The notes under the pieces were generated by a model. The model saw only the letters and a program-made list of their open reading frames with translations. It made no database searches and was not told where the DNA came from. DNA of 64,000 nt from Lapillicoccus jejuensis. Its GTDB lineage: Bacteria > Actinomycetota > Actinomycetes > Actinomycetales > Dermatophilaceae. Positions within the stretch are counted from its first letter, which is position 1; each line of letters begins with the position of its first letter. The stretch lies in the NCBI RefSeq assembly GCF_006715055.1, contig NZ_VFMN01000001.1, forward strand, positions 3,720,001 to 3,784,000, written 5' to 3'. Shown piece by piece: positions 1-8,417 of the stretch. The position numbers and the translations under genes are program-made.

Positions 1-1390
1 CGGCGTCACGACCCCGGTGTACGACGCTCTGCGGCGCGGGGAGGCGGAGGACCTCACGACCCTGGCCCAGAAGGCGGCCAGCGGGTCGGTGTCCTTCCGG
101 CTGCCCGAGGGGCGCGACCTCACGGGCGCCCGCACGGCCGCGCGCAAGGAGGTGGCCGCGGGGCTCCGTACGGTCGACCGGCAGCGGGCCGCCCGTGAGC
201 GGATGATCAGGCGGCTGGGGGACCCGCCGAGCAAGCCGTGGATCTACCTCATCGTCGCCACCGGCGACATCGACGAGGACATCCCGCAGGCGCAGGCGGC
301 CGCGCGCGAGGGCGCGGACGTCATCGCCGTCATCCGCTCGACGGGGCAGTCCCTGCTCGACTACGTGCCGGAGGGCGCGACCCACGAGGGGTACGCCGGG
401 ACGTACGCGACGCAGGAGAACTTCCGGCTCATGCGCGCCGCGCTCGACGAGACGAGCAAGGAGGTCGGGCGCTACGTCCGGCTCACCAACTACGCCTCCG
501 GGCTGTGCATGCCGGAGATCGCGGCGCTGGCCGGGCTCGAGCGGCTCGACATGATGCTCAACGACTCGATGTACGGGATCCTCTTCCGCGACATCAACCC
601 GATCCGCACCTTCGTCGACCAGCGCTTCTCGCGGCAGGTCCACGCGCGGGCCGGGATCATCATCAACACCGGCGAGGACAACTACCTCACGACCGCCGAC
701 GCGGTCGAGGCCGCGCACACCGTGACCGTCAGCCAGCTGCTCAACGAGTACTTCGCCAAGGAGGCGGGGCTGGAGGACTGGCAGCTCGGCCTCGGCCACG
801 CGTTCGAGATCAACCCCGAGGTGCCCGAGTCGTTCCGGATGGAGCTGGCGCACGCGATGCTCGCGCGGCAGCTGTTCCCCGACGCGCCGCTGAAGTGGAT
901 GCCGCCGACCAAGCACATGACCGGCGACGTGTTCCGCGGCTACCTGCTCGACGGCTTCTTCAACCTCGTCGGGGCGATGACCGGGCAGGGCATCCTGCTC
1001 GTCGGGATGATGACCGAAGCCGTCGTCACGCCGTTCCTGTCCGACCGCGACCTCGCCCTGCAGAACGTGCGCTACGTGATGAACGCCGCCGGCGGACTCG
1101 TCGAGGACTTCCACCCGCCGCGCGACGGCTTCATCCAGACCCGGGCCCGCGAGGTGCTGGGGGAGGCGGTGACCCTGCTCGAGGGGATCGTCGCCGACCA
1201 GGGCGATCGGGGTGACCACCCGCCCCTGCTGCGGGCCATCGCCGACGGCACCTTCGGGCTGATGAAGCGCCCGCCGGAGGCGGGCAAGGGGCTCGACGGG
1301 GTGGTGGAGAAGGCGCGCCGCCGTACCCCCGAGGGGCCGGGCTACGACAACCCGGCGACGACGATGCTCGAGGAGGGCAGCACGCGATGA
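1..1390 (+). CDS. kamD: Lysine 5,6-aminomutase alpha subunit (5' partial)
   Basis: Catalytic subunit of the B12- and PLP-dependent D-lysine/beta-lysine 5,6-aminomutase, which moves the terminal amino group to C5 in lysine fermentation. The protein has the family's TIM-barrel-like segments (around YVPEGATHEGYAGTYATQEN and HMTGDVFRGYLLDGFFNLVG). The frame is open to the left edge. A GTG at 17 would give 457 aa, but the family is about 510 aa, so the true N-terminus probably lies outside the window. Its stop overlaps the kamE start by 4 bp (ATGA, 1387-1390), indicating translational coupling of the two subunits. Recognition rests on family similarity recalled from sequence. Confidence 0.92.
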   Translation, partial: GVTTPVYDALRRGEAEDLTTLAQKAASGSVSFRLPEGRDLTGARTAARKEVAAGLRTVDRQRAARERMIRRLGDPPSKPWIYLIVATGDIDEDIPQAQAAAREGADVIAVIRSTGQSLLDYVPEGATHEGYAGTYATQENFRLMRAALDETSKEVGRYVRLTNYASGLCMPEIAALAGLERLDMMLNDSMYGILFRDINPIRTFVDQRFSRQVHARAGIIINTGEDNYLTTADAVEAAHTVTVSQLLNEYFAKEAGLEDWQLGLGHAFEINPEVPESFRMELAHAMLARQLFPDAPLKWMPPTKHMTGDVFRGYLLDGFFNLVGAMTGQGILLVGMMTEAVVTPFLSDRDLALQNVRYVMNAAGGLVEDFHPPRDGFIQTRAREVLGEAVTLLEGIVADQGDRGDHPPLLRAIADGTFGLMKRPPEAGKGLDGVVEKARRRTPEGPGYDNPATTMLEEGSTR

Positions 1391-2184
1391 GCACCGAGCC
1401 GGGGCCCCTGGTCCGCCCGTACGGCGACACGACGGGTGACGGGATGGTGCAGGTCTCCTTCACCCTCCCTCTGCCGCACGACAAGCGCGCCGAGGGCGCC
1501 GCCCTCCAGCTGGCCCGCAAGATGGGCATGGAGCCGGCTCTGCTCGTCCACGCCAAGGCGATGGGGCCGGACTTCACGTTCTTCGTCGTCTACGGGTCGG
1601 TGACGCACCTGGTCGACCTGCGCGACGTCACCGTCGTCGAGCGCGAGTACCCGCTGCTCTCGTCCAAGGACGTCAACGCCGCGATCAAGCGCGGGCTGCG
1701 TCGCAAGCTCGTCGTCGTCGGCGCGTGCATCGGGACCGACGCGCACACGGTGGGCATCGACGCCATCCTCAACATCAAGGGCTTCGCCGGCGAGAAGGGG
1801 CTCGAGTACTACCGCGAGATCAAGGTGGTCAACCTCGGCGCTCAGGTGCTCGTCCCGGAGCTGGTCGCGCGGGCGCGCGCCGAGAAGGCCGACGCGGTGC
1901 TCGTCTCGCAGGTCGTCACGCAGAAGGACGCGCACGTGCACAACACGACCCAGATGTCGGCGGCCTTCCGCGAGGCATATCCCGCGGGGCAGGTGCCGCT
2001 CCTCGTCGCGGGGGGTCCGCGCTTCGAGGAGGGGTCGGAGGCCGGGTTGGGGGTCGACCGGATCTTCGGCCGGGGGACGACCCCGGGCGAGGTGGCCAGC
2101 TACCTCGTCCACGCGCTCGTGCCACCGGCGGGCAGCGCCCGGGGCAGCACCCGCAACCCCGACCAGGAGAGGAAGGCGTCGTGA
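1387..2184 (+). CDS. kamE: Lysine 5,6-aminomutase beta subunit, B12-binding
   Basis: Cobalamin-binding partner of KamD, 265 aa. The base-off B12 motif DAHTVG is present with the cobalt-ligand histidine at His120. Lys131 lies eleven residues later, exactly where the PLP Schiff-base lysine (Lys144) follows His133 in the clostridial enzyme, so the chemistry should be intact. The N-terminal dimerisation region (about 1-100) precedes a Rossmann-like B12 domain (about 105-245). The C-terminal 20 residues look like a lineage-specific tail. It overlaps kamD upstream and the kal start downstream (GTGA, 2181-2184). Confidence 0.94.
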   Translation: MSTEPGPLVRPYGDTTGDGMVQVSFTLPLPHDKRAEGAALQLARKMGMEPALLVHAKAMGPDFTFFVVYGSVTHLVDLRDVTVVEREYPLLSSKDVNAAIKRGLRRKLVVVGACIGTDAHTVGIDAILNIKGFAGEKGLEYYREIKVVNLGAQVLVPELVARARAEKADAVLVSQVVTQKDAHVHNTTQMSAAFREAYPAGQVPLLVAGGPRFEEGSEAGLGVDRIFGRGTTPGEVASYLVHALVPPAGSARGSTRNPDQERKAS

Positions 2185-2612
2185 CCGACCACGCGCAGCA
2201 GCAGGCCGAGCCCGCGCCCGGGGCGGCGGCGTCGGGGGCCGAGGTGGGGGCGGTCGTGGTCCACCGCCGGTACGTGCCGTACAGCCACGCGCACTACGCG
2301 GGGAACCTCGTCGACGGGGCGTACTCGCTGGCGGCCTTCGGCGACGTCGCCACCGAGATGTGCATCCGCACCGACGGGGACGAGGGGCTGTTCGCGTCGT
2401 ACTCCGACGTCCAGTTCGTCGCGCCCGTGCGGGCCGGCGACGTCATCGAGATCGAGGCGCGGCTGGTGCGGGTCGGCCGGCGCTCGCGCGAGATGGCGTT
2501 CGAGGTCCGCGTCGTCGGGCGCGGCGCGCCGCAGCGCGGTGAGTCCGCCGCCGACGTCCTCGACCCCCCGCTCGTCGCCACCACCGCGCGGGGGACCGTG
2601 GTCGTCCCCTGA
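2181..2612 (+). CDS. kal: 3-aminobutyryl-CoA ammonia-lyase (hotdog fold)
   Basis: Likely removes ammonia from L-3-aminobutyryl-CoA to give crotonyl-CoA, a late step of lysine fermentation. The 143-aa product contains the family's N-terminal signature HAHYAGNLVDGAYSLAAFGD, followed by a GDEGLFASYSDVQF segment and APVRAGD, all characteristic of Kal-type hotdog proteins. The GTG start at 2181 overlaps the kamE stop by 4 bp, and the gene order kamD-kamE-kal matches fermentation clusters. The first 25 residues are Ala/Pro-rich and probably disordered. The remaining genes (kdd, kce, kamA or kat) would be expected left of the window. A generic hotdog thioesterase is the alternative. Confidence 0.8.
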   Translation: MTDHAQQQAEPAPGAAASGAEVGAVVVHRRYVPYSHAHYAGNLVDGAYSLAAFGDVATEMCIRTDGDEGLFASYSDVQFVAPVRAGDVIEIEARLVRVGRRSREMAFEVRVVGRGAPQRGESAADVLDPPLVATTARGTVVVP

Positions 2613-2617
2613 GGGGC

Positions 2618-2661
2618 TTGCCCAGCCGCCGCTCTCGTCGTAGAATCGAACACACGTTCGA
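2618..2661 (+). promoter_or_regulatory. SOS-regulated promoter with perfect LexA box
   Basis: A -35 box TTGCCC (2618-2623) and -10 box TAGAAT (2641-2646) are separated by 17 bp. Immediately downstream is the palindrome TCGAAC-ACAC-GTTCGA (2646-2661), which matches the actinobacterial LexA consensus at every fixed position and would cover the transcription start. A Shine-Dalgarno GAGGAG (2664-2669) then leads to the ATG at 2676. The arrangement predicts tight repression until DNA damage. Confidence 0.88.
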
Positions 2662-2675
2662 ACGAGGAGACGGCG

Positions 2676-4280
2676 ATGACCGGGTGGCGGGGGACCATGG
2701 AGCAGGTCGGTGACGGCCTGCGCTCGCCGCTGGGTGTCGTCCCGGACCTCGAGTCGCTGACCGACACCGCCCTGGTGGACCTCGAGGTCGACGAGGCGCT
2801 GGCCGTCGTGGAGCTGGTCCGCCGGGCGACCTCGGCACTGGACGCGATCCAGGTGCTGGCCCTGGAGGCCTTCGCCCGCCGCACGGTCGAGGAGGTCGAG
2901 CAGGACAAGGCCGACCTCCGCGCGAGAGGACGCTGCGCCCTCGGTCCCGAGGGGGACGACGTCGCCGCCGTCGAGCTGGCCACCGCGCTGCGGCTGGGCC
3001 GTCGGGCGGTGAGCGCGCTGCTCGACGACGCCCGCATGCTCGCCCGGGACCTGCCGCAGACCCTCGGGCTCGTGCGCGCCGGTCGGCTCGACCTGGCCCG
3101 CGCGCGGGTCGTCGCCCACCAGGCCTTCGAGGTCGCCCGTGAGCACCGTCCGGCGTACGACGACGCCGTCGTCCACCCCGAGCTCGTGTCGACGCGGTAC
3201 CGCCTCGGCCCCACCGACCTCGACGTCCCGGCCCTGCGCAAGCGCGTCGCCGCCGCCGCGGCCCACGTCGACCCCGAGTCCCAGCAGCGGCGGGCCGAGA
3301 GCGCCCGCCGGGACGCGTTCGTGCGCGTCGGACCCGGCCTGGACCCCGGGATGAGCACCTGGTCGGCGTCGCTGCCGTCCGAGGACTCGCTGTCCGTGTG
3401 GGCGGCCATCGACGAGCTGGCGGGGGAGTACCTGCGGGCCGACCCGTCGCTGACGGTCGGTCCGGCCCGGGCCCAGGCGCTGGTCTCGCTCGTCCTCGGT
3501 CGAGCCACCATCACGACGACGGTCGACCTGACCGTGCCGCTCGACGCCTGGCCGGCCGCCGGTGACGGGATGGCCGACGGTGACGGGGTGGCCGCCGAGA
3601 GCTCCGAGGACGACGCCTCGACCGCCTGCACGAGCGACGTGCACGGCGATCGCCGCCCGGCGCTCCGCCTGGTCCCCGACCTCACGTGGTCGGTGGCCGA
3701 GCGTGGGCTGGCCGGTCTCGTCGAGGTGGCCGAAGGCGATTGCGATCTTCAGGTCGTGCCTACGGTCCCCGGGGCCGACCGCGACGCGTCACCACCCGAC
3801 GAGCGATGGTCGGCAGCCTCGAGGGCTCAGGAATCACCGGGGAGCTGGTCGATCGGGGTGCAGCACCCCATGGTCGGGTTCGTCCTCGCCGAGGCGGTCG
3901 CCAGACTGCTGGCCGACCCCGACACCCGGGTACGCCTCCACGGGTGCCACCCGAGGACCGGCGCCCTCCTGACCCACGACCCGACGACCTACCGACCCGC
4001 CGCCGCGGTCGCCAGAGCGGTACGCGCCCGCGACGGCCACTGCCGCTTCCCCGGCTGCTCCGTCCCCGCCGCCCGCACCCAGCTCGACCACGTCGTCCCG
4101 TTCCCCACCGGCCCCACGACCGTCGACAACCTCGCCTGCCTCTGCGTCACCCACCACCGCTTCAAGACCCACACACCGTGGACCTACGTCCTCACCACCG
4201 ACGGGATCTGCACGTGGACCTCGCCCCTAGGACGCACGTACGCCACCGAACCGGCAGCGCTCCGGGAACGTGCGGCGTGA
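2676..4280 (+). CDS. 13E12/DUF222-type HNH endonuclease domain protein
   Basis: A 534-aa protein of the DUF222 plus HNH family (13E12 repeat family). The helical DUF222 region covers about 30-290. A variable acidic linker lies at about 300-390. A C-terminal HNH nuclease domain follows at about 450-500, with CRFPGC, a QLDHVVPF motif and a CVTHHRFKTH segment supplying zinc and metal ligands. The family is abundant in actinobacteria, and its biological role is not established. The SOS box directly over its promoter suggests a DNA-damage-linked job. It stands alone as a transcription unit and is followed by a pseudogene. Confidence 0.9.
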   Translation: MTGWRGTMEQVGDGLRSPLGVVPDLESLTDTALVDLEVDEALAVVELVRRATSALDAIQVLALEAFARRTVEEVEQDKADLRARGRCALGPEGDDVAAVELATALRLGRRAVSALLDDARMLARDLPQTLGLVRAGRLDLARARVVAHQAFEVAREHRPAYDDAVVHPELVSTRYRLGPTDLDVPALRKRVAAAAAHVDPESQQRRAESARRDAFVRVGPGLDPGMSTWSASLPSEDSLSVWAAIDELAGEYLRADPSLTVGPARAQALVSLVLGRATITTTVDLTVPLDAWPAAGDGMADGDGVAAESSEDDASTACTSDVHGDRRPALRLVPDLTWSVAERGLAGLVEVAEGDCDLQVVPTVPGADRDASPPDERWSAASRAQESPGSWSIGVQHPMVGFVLAEAVARLLADPDTRVRLHGCHPRTGALLTHDPTTYRPAAAVARAVRARDGHCRFPGCSVPAARTQLDHVVPFPTGPTTVDNLACLCVTHHRFKTHTPWTYVLTTDGICTWTSPLGRTYATEPAALRERAA

Positions 4281-4463
4281 GCGACCGGGTGTCGGTGCCG
4301 CCACCTCCCCTGGCCGCCCATGACACCGCCGCCCGGGCACGGCGCCGTCCCGGACACGACCACGCCCGCCACATCCCCAGCCACGAAGCCCGCCACCACC
4401 ACCAGCGACACGACCCTCGCGGCCGCGACGACCGACCCGGGAAGGTGCTCGAGCAGTCTCCGG

Positions 4464-5263
4464 CCCCGGGTGGTCGTCACGACGACGGCGTCGATCGACG
4501 GCCGGGTGTCGACCTCCCGGCACGACCGCCTGCTCCAGCCCGAGGTCGGGCAGCGGTGGCGCTCGGGGTGGGCGAGGGACACCGAGGAGGTGCTGGCGCG
4601 TCGCCATCGCTGGATCGCCCGGACGTGGGGCCCCACGGTGGTGCTCGAGGGCAGCGCCAGCTTCGTCGGGCCGGACCGGGGTTCCCGCTGGGGACACCGT
4701 TCCGGCGTCACCGAGAGCAGCGATCGACCGGAACCCGACTCGCGCCTCTCGGGCGAGCCGAAAGCCGGACGACCACCTCCCGCGCCGGGCTCCGCGGTGG
4801 TTCGCCGTGATCGACGGGCGCGGCCGGGTCGACTGGACCTTCACCGGCGACGACGAGACCTCCCTGCTCGTCCTCGTCCGTGCCCACACCCCGGCCGGCT
4901 ACCTGGCGCACCTGCGGGATCTCTAGGTGCCGTACCTCGTCCGCGGTGAGGAGCACGTCGACCTCGCCGCGGCCGTGGCGGCCTTCGGTGGCGTCCTCGG
5001 CGCGACCGCGGTCGTCGCGGACGGGGGTGGTGGGCTGACGACGGCGCTGCTCGCGGCCGGCTGGTCGACGAGCTCCACGTCGTCACCGTCCCGATGCTCG
5101 TCGGCGGCGTCGGCACCCGAGTCTCCTCGACGGTGCGGGCCTGCGCGGTGCGGGCTTCGGCGGAGAGGGCCTCGGTGGCGACGGTCGTCCGCACCGTCTC
5201 CGGGTCGCCACGTCCGTCGCCGGGCCGGCCGGCACCCGCTGGACACGGTACGTCGCCGAGTGA
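4464..5263 (+). pseudogene. Decayed RibD C-terminal/dihydrofolate-reductase-like oxidoreductase
   Basis: Three frames together spell a RibD_C-type reductase. RPRVVVTTTASIDGRVS begins near 4464; TWGPTVVLEGSASFV precedes a first frame break (about 4700-4790). WFAVIDGRGRVDWTFTGDDE and LAHLRDL then run to an in-frame TAG (4924-4926). VPYLVRGEEHVDLAAA continues to a one-base loss near 5060, after which LVDELHVVTVPMLVGG reads in another frame. A further shift near 5122 restores LLDGAGLRGAG and a C-terminus TRWTRYVAE ending at 5263. A point stop plus at least three shifts make a functional product implausible unless these are sequencing errors, which could not by themselves explain the stop. Confidence 0.78.
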
Positions 5264-5310
5264 GCCCGGCCGGCCCTTCGCGCGACCATCCGCGGTGACA
5301 GAGTGACGGC

Positions 5311-6195
5311 GTGGACATCTCCTTCTGGCCGACCGCCAAGCACCCGTGGACCGTCTTGCGCGACCTGTCGCTGCACGCCGAGGAGGTGGGCGTGCACGGC
5401 GTGTGGGTCATGGACCACTTCATGGACAACACCGAGCAGGGCGGCGGCGACGTCCACGAGGGCTTCACCCTGCTCGCCGCCCTCGCCGCGGTCGTCCCGC
5501 GGGTGCGGCTCGGGACGCTGGTGGCCGGCAACACCTATCGGCACCCCGCCGTCGTCGCCAACCAGGCCCGCACCATCGACCACGTCAGCGACGGCCGGTT
5601 CGTCCTGGGCCTCGGCGCCGGGTGGCAGGTCAACGAGCACGAGCAGTACGGCATCGAGCTGCCCGCCGTCGGCCCCCGCCTGCGGCGCTTCGAGGAGGCC
5701 TGCCGGGTCGTGCGCGCACTCCGCGACGAGCCGGTCGCCGACCTCGACGGCCGGTACTACCGCCTCACCGCCGCCCGGATGGACCCGAAGCCCGTGGGAC
5801 CCCTACCGCTGATGATCGGCGGAGCGGGGGAGAAGGTCATGGCCGGCATCGTCGCCCGGCAGGCCGACGAGTGGAACGTGTGGGGCGACCCCGACCTGTT
5901 CGCCCACAAGAGCGGGGTGATGACCGCCGCCTGCGAGCGGGAGGGCCGCGACCCGGCCAGCCTCCGCCGCACCGTCCAGGCGCGCATCGTCCTCGACGGC
6001 GTCACCGAGGCGATCGACCTCGACGACCGCACCGTCGGCGGCAGCCTCGAGCAGCTGCGCGACACCCTGGGGCGCTACCGCGACGCCGGCGCCGACGAGT
6101 TCATCGTCCTCGACGGCCACCTCGGCGGCGACGCCGAGCGGTCTCGCGCGCTGCTCGACGCCGTAGTCCACGACGTCGCCCCCGCCCTGGGCTGA
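5311..6195 (+). CDS. LLM-class flavin/F420-dependent oxidoreductase
   Basis: A 294-aa luciferase-like monooxygenase (TIM barrel) of the F420-dependent type. Typical segments are GVHGVWVMDHF near residue 28, LAALAAVVPRVRLGTLVAGNTYRHPAVVANQARTID split over about 52-90, and DGRFVLGLGAGW at about 95. Substrate is unknown. The GTG at 5311 is preceded by CAGAGT (5299-5304) six bases upstream, a weak -10 in the spacing seen before other leaderless starts in this window. It is a stand-alone gene followed by a strong hairpin at 6233. Confidence 0.85.
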   Translation: MDISFWPTAKHPWTVLRDLSLHAEEVGVHGVWVMDHFMDNTEQGGGDVHEGFTLLAALAAVVPRVRLGTLVAGNTYRHPAVVANQARTIDHVSDGRFVLGLGAGWQVNEHEQYGIELPAVGPRLRRFEEACRVVRALRDEPVADLDGRYYRLTAARMDPKPVGPLPLMIGGAGEKVMAGIVARQADEWNVWGDPDLFAHKSGVMTAACEREGRDPASLRRTVQARIVLDGVTEAIDLDDRTVGGSLEQLRDTLGRYRDAGADEFIVLDGHLGGDAERSRALLDAVVHDVAPALG

Positions 6196-6232
6196 CGCAC
6201 GACGGGGGAGGAGAGGGTCGTCCGTCCGTGCC

Positions 6233-6260
6233 GTCGGCGTGTCGTCCGGGACACGCCGAC
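6233..6260 (+). terminator. Perfect 11-bp hairpin downstream of LLM gene
   Basis: GTCGGCGTGTC (6233-6243) and GACACGCCGAC (6250-6260) form a perfect 11-bp stem with a 6-nt loop, 37 bp after the stop of the flavin oxidoreductase. There is no U-tract, which is common for actinobacterial intrinsic terminators. An operator or RNA element is possible instead. Confidence 0.55.
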
Positions 6261-6346
6261 CGGACCGGGAGAAAGCCTTCGGTCGACCTCGTCCGGTGCA
6301 CGTCCCTGACCTGCGGGAAGGCGCATCGTCGCAGGTGAACGGCGGG

Positions 6347-6374
6347 TTGACACCAGGTGCTCGACGAGTACGTT
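6347..6374 (+). promoter_or_regulatory. Consensus-like sigma-A promoter with no assigned gene
   Basis: A perfect -35 TTGACA (6347-6352), 16-bp spacer and TACGTT (6369-6374) point rightward into the 6.4-6.7 kb stretch. No convincing reading frame starts there: the ATG at about 6447 opens a low-complexity frame that runs into lnt. The stretch 6196-6727 otherwise shows only the hairpin at 6233, a small CCAGT/ACTGG dyad (6544-6558) and the lnt -10 box. A non-coding transcript or long lnt leader is possible. Confidence 0.4.
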
Positions 6375-6727
6375 GATCCGCGGTTGGTCACCCGGACGAC
6401 CTCGGTCGCGTCGGGAACAGTCCCCCTGGAGGGAGCCGTCGGCGGCATGCGCGCGCAGCCGTCGCACACCAGGCTCACCCGAGGCGGGGACGACGCCCAC
6501 GGACGTCCCGTGGTTGGTGGCCGGCACGAGAGGCTCGCCCTGCCCAGTAGACAACTGGACGCGACCGGCACCCCGTCGGCCACGGCCAGGTCCCAACAGC
6601 AGGTGCGGGCCCTCGTGCTGCCCCGGCCCCGCGCTGCCCGGCCCTCCCCGGCCCGCGGGCTCCGCCCGACCCTTCCCGGTCGGCGGGCGCCGACGGACGT
6701 CCCAGGTCCGCCGGTTACGGTGACGCC

Positions 6728-8356
6728 GTGCCGCTCCGCGTCCTCCTCGCCCTGCTCGCGGGCGCGGCCCTCAGCCAGGCGTTCCCCGGCCGCGACTGGT
6801 GGTGGCTGGCCCCCGTCGGGGTGGCCCTGCTCGCCCTCGCGACCCGCGGGGTCCGCGCCCGCGTCGGCGCGCTCCTCGGCCTGCTCGCCGGGCTGGTGTA
6901 CTTCCTCGTCACCCTGCACTGGTCGGGCATCTACGTCGGCGACCTGCCGTGGATCGCCCTGTCGGTCTCCCAGGCCGCCTTCATCGCTCTCCTCGGGGCC
7001 GCTCAGGCTGCGCTCCAGCGAGGCCGCCCCACCCCCGACCCGCTCACCCCGGACGGCGCCCGGCGCGGCCCCGACCGGGTCCGCCCGCTCGTCGTGGCCC
7101 TGGCGTGGACGACCCAGGAGCTGCTGCGCGACCGGCTCCCGTACGGCGGCTTCCCCTGGGTCCGGCTCGCCTTCAGCCAGTCGGGCTCGCCGTTCGGCCA
7201 CCTGGCCCCGCTCGCCGGAGCCCCCGGCATCACCTTCGCCGTGGCCCTGTGCGGCGGCCTGCTCGCCGCGGCGGTCGTCCGGCTGGCGCGCCGGCCCGAG
7301 CAGGGTGCACCGACCGGGCGCCCCCTGCTCGGTGCCGTGGCCCTCGCCGGGGCCGTCGTCGTCGCGCTCGCCGGGTTCGTCGTCCCGCTGCCGACCGACG
7401 GCCCCACCGCGCGGGTGATGGCCGTCCAGGGCAACGTGCCCACGGCCGGCCTCGACTTCAACGCCCAGCGCCGGGCCGTCCTCGACGACCACGTCGCCGC
7501 GACGATCGCCGGCGCCCAGCAGGCCGGGCAGGCGGGCGACCCGACGCCCGACCTCGTCGTGTGGCCGGAGAACTCCTCGGACATCGACCCGACTCGCAAC
7601 CCCGACGCGGGGGCGCAGATCCAGCGCGCCATCGACGCCGTCGGTGCCCCGCTCGTCGTCGGCGCCCTCCTCGAGCAGCCGTTCCCCAACATCTCCAACG
7701 CCTCGCTGCTCTACGAGCCGGGGAAGGGCATCGTGGCGACGTACGTCAAGCAGCACCCGGTGCCGTTCGCCGAGTACATCCCCCAGCGCTCGTTCTTCCG
7801 CCTCTTCAGCGACAAGGTCGACCTGGTCCGCAGCGACTTCGCCGCCGGCAAGGAGCCCGTGGTCTTCCGGGTCCCCAGCGCGGGCGGCACACCGATCGTC
7901 GCCGGCCCCACCATCTGCTTCGAGGTCGCGTACGACGACCTCGTCCGCGAGAACGTCGCCCTCGGCGCCAACCTGCTGCTGGTCCAGACCAACAACGCCA
8001 CCTTCGGCTACACCGACGAGTCGGTCCAGCAGCTCGCCATCTCGCGGATCCGGGCCATGGAGCTCGGCCGCTCCGTCGTCCACATCTCGACGGTCGGCGT
8101 CAGCGCGCTCATCACCCCCGACGGAACCGTGCACCAACCGACCTCGTTGTACACGCGTGCCGTCCTCCACGGTGACCTCCCCCTCCGCAGCGCCCGGACC
8201 GTCGCCTCGGTCGTCGGGGCGTGGCCCGAGTACGCCGCCGGCGCCACCCTCCTCGTCCTCCTCCTCGTCCGCGTCAACCGCGCCCGCGTGGGCCGCCGTC
8301 CCGCCCGCCGAACCGCCCGATCCGGCCGCACCGGCGACGCCCGGCCCGCCCAGTAG
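6728..8356 (+). CDS. lnt: Apolipoprotein N-acyltransferase
   Basis: Membrane enzyme that N-acylates the lipid-modified cysteine of lipoproteins. The 542-aa product has an N-terminal block of transmembrane helices (about 1-230), a periplasm-side nitrilase-like domain (about 235-500) and a final helix. The catalytic triad is visible as Glu281 (VVWPENSSD), Lys341 (YVKQHPVPF) and Cys397 (TICFEVAYDD). The GTG start has a TACGGT -10 (6716-6721) only six bases upstream, suggesting a leaderless mRNA. ppm1 follows after 61 bp. In mycobacteria Lnt and Ppm1 are fused or adjacent, so the neighbourhood supports the assignment. Confidence 0.93.
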   Translation: MPLRVLLALLAGAALSQAFPGRDWWWLAPVGVALLALATRGVRARVGALLGLLAGLVYFLVTLHWSGIYVGDLPWIALSVSQAAFIALLGAAQAALQRGRPTPDPLTPDGARRGPDRVRPLVVALAWTTQELLRDRLPYGGFPWVRLAFSQSGSPFGHLAPLAGAPGITFAVALCGGLLAAAVVRLARRPEQGAPTGRPLLGAVALAGAVVVALAGFVVPLPTDGPTARVMAVQGNVPTAGLDFNAQRRAVLDDHVAATIAGAQQAGQAGDPTPDLVVWPENSSDIDPTRNPDAGAQIQRAIDAVGAPLVVGALLEQPFPNISNASLLYEPGKGIVATYVKQHPVPFAEYIPQRSFFRLFSDKVDLVRSDFAAGKEPVVFRVPSAGGTPIVAGPTICFEVAYDDLVRENVALGANLLLVQTNNATFGYTDESVQQLAISRIRAMELGRSVVHISTVGVSALITPDGTVHQPTSLYTRAVLHGDLPLRSARTVASVVGAWPEYAAGATLLVLLLVRVNRARVGRRPARRTARSGRTGDARPAQ

Positions 8357-8417
8357 GGTCGGCGCGCCGGCCGAGCCGGACGACGTGACCCCGCGAGACC
8401 CTTCGAGGACCCCCACC

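Noticed and set aside
2100-3685. Two overlapping minus-strand frames opposite kal and the HNH gene
   Set aside because: No recognisable protein; the SOS-controlled HNH gene on the plus strand explains the region.
4281-4463. Possible N-terminal extension of the decayed reductase from ATG 4320
   Set aside because: The translated stretch is Thr/Pro/Ala low complexity, and family similarity starts only near 4464.
6357-7418. Plus-strand frame beginning after the orphan promoter
   Set aside because: It runs into lnt in a different frame and is Arg/Pro/Ser-rich without motifs; a protein product is not supported.
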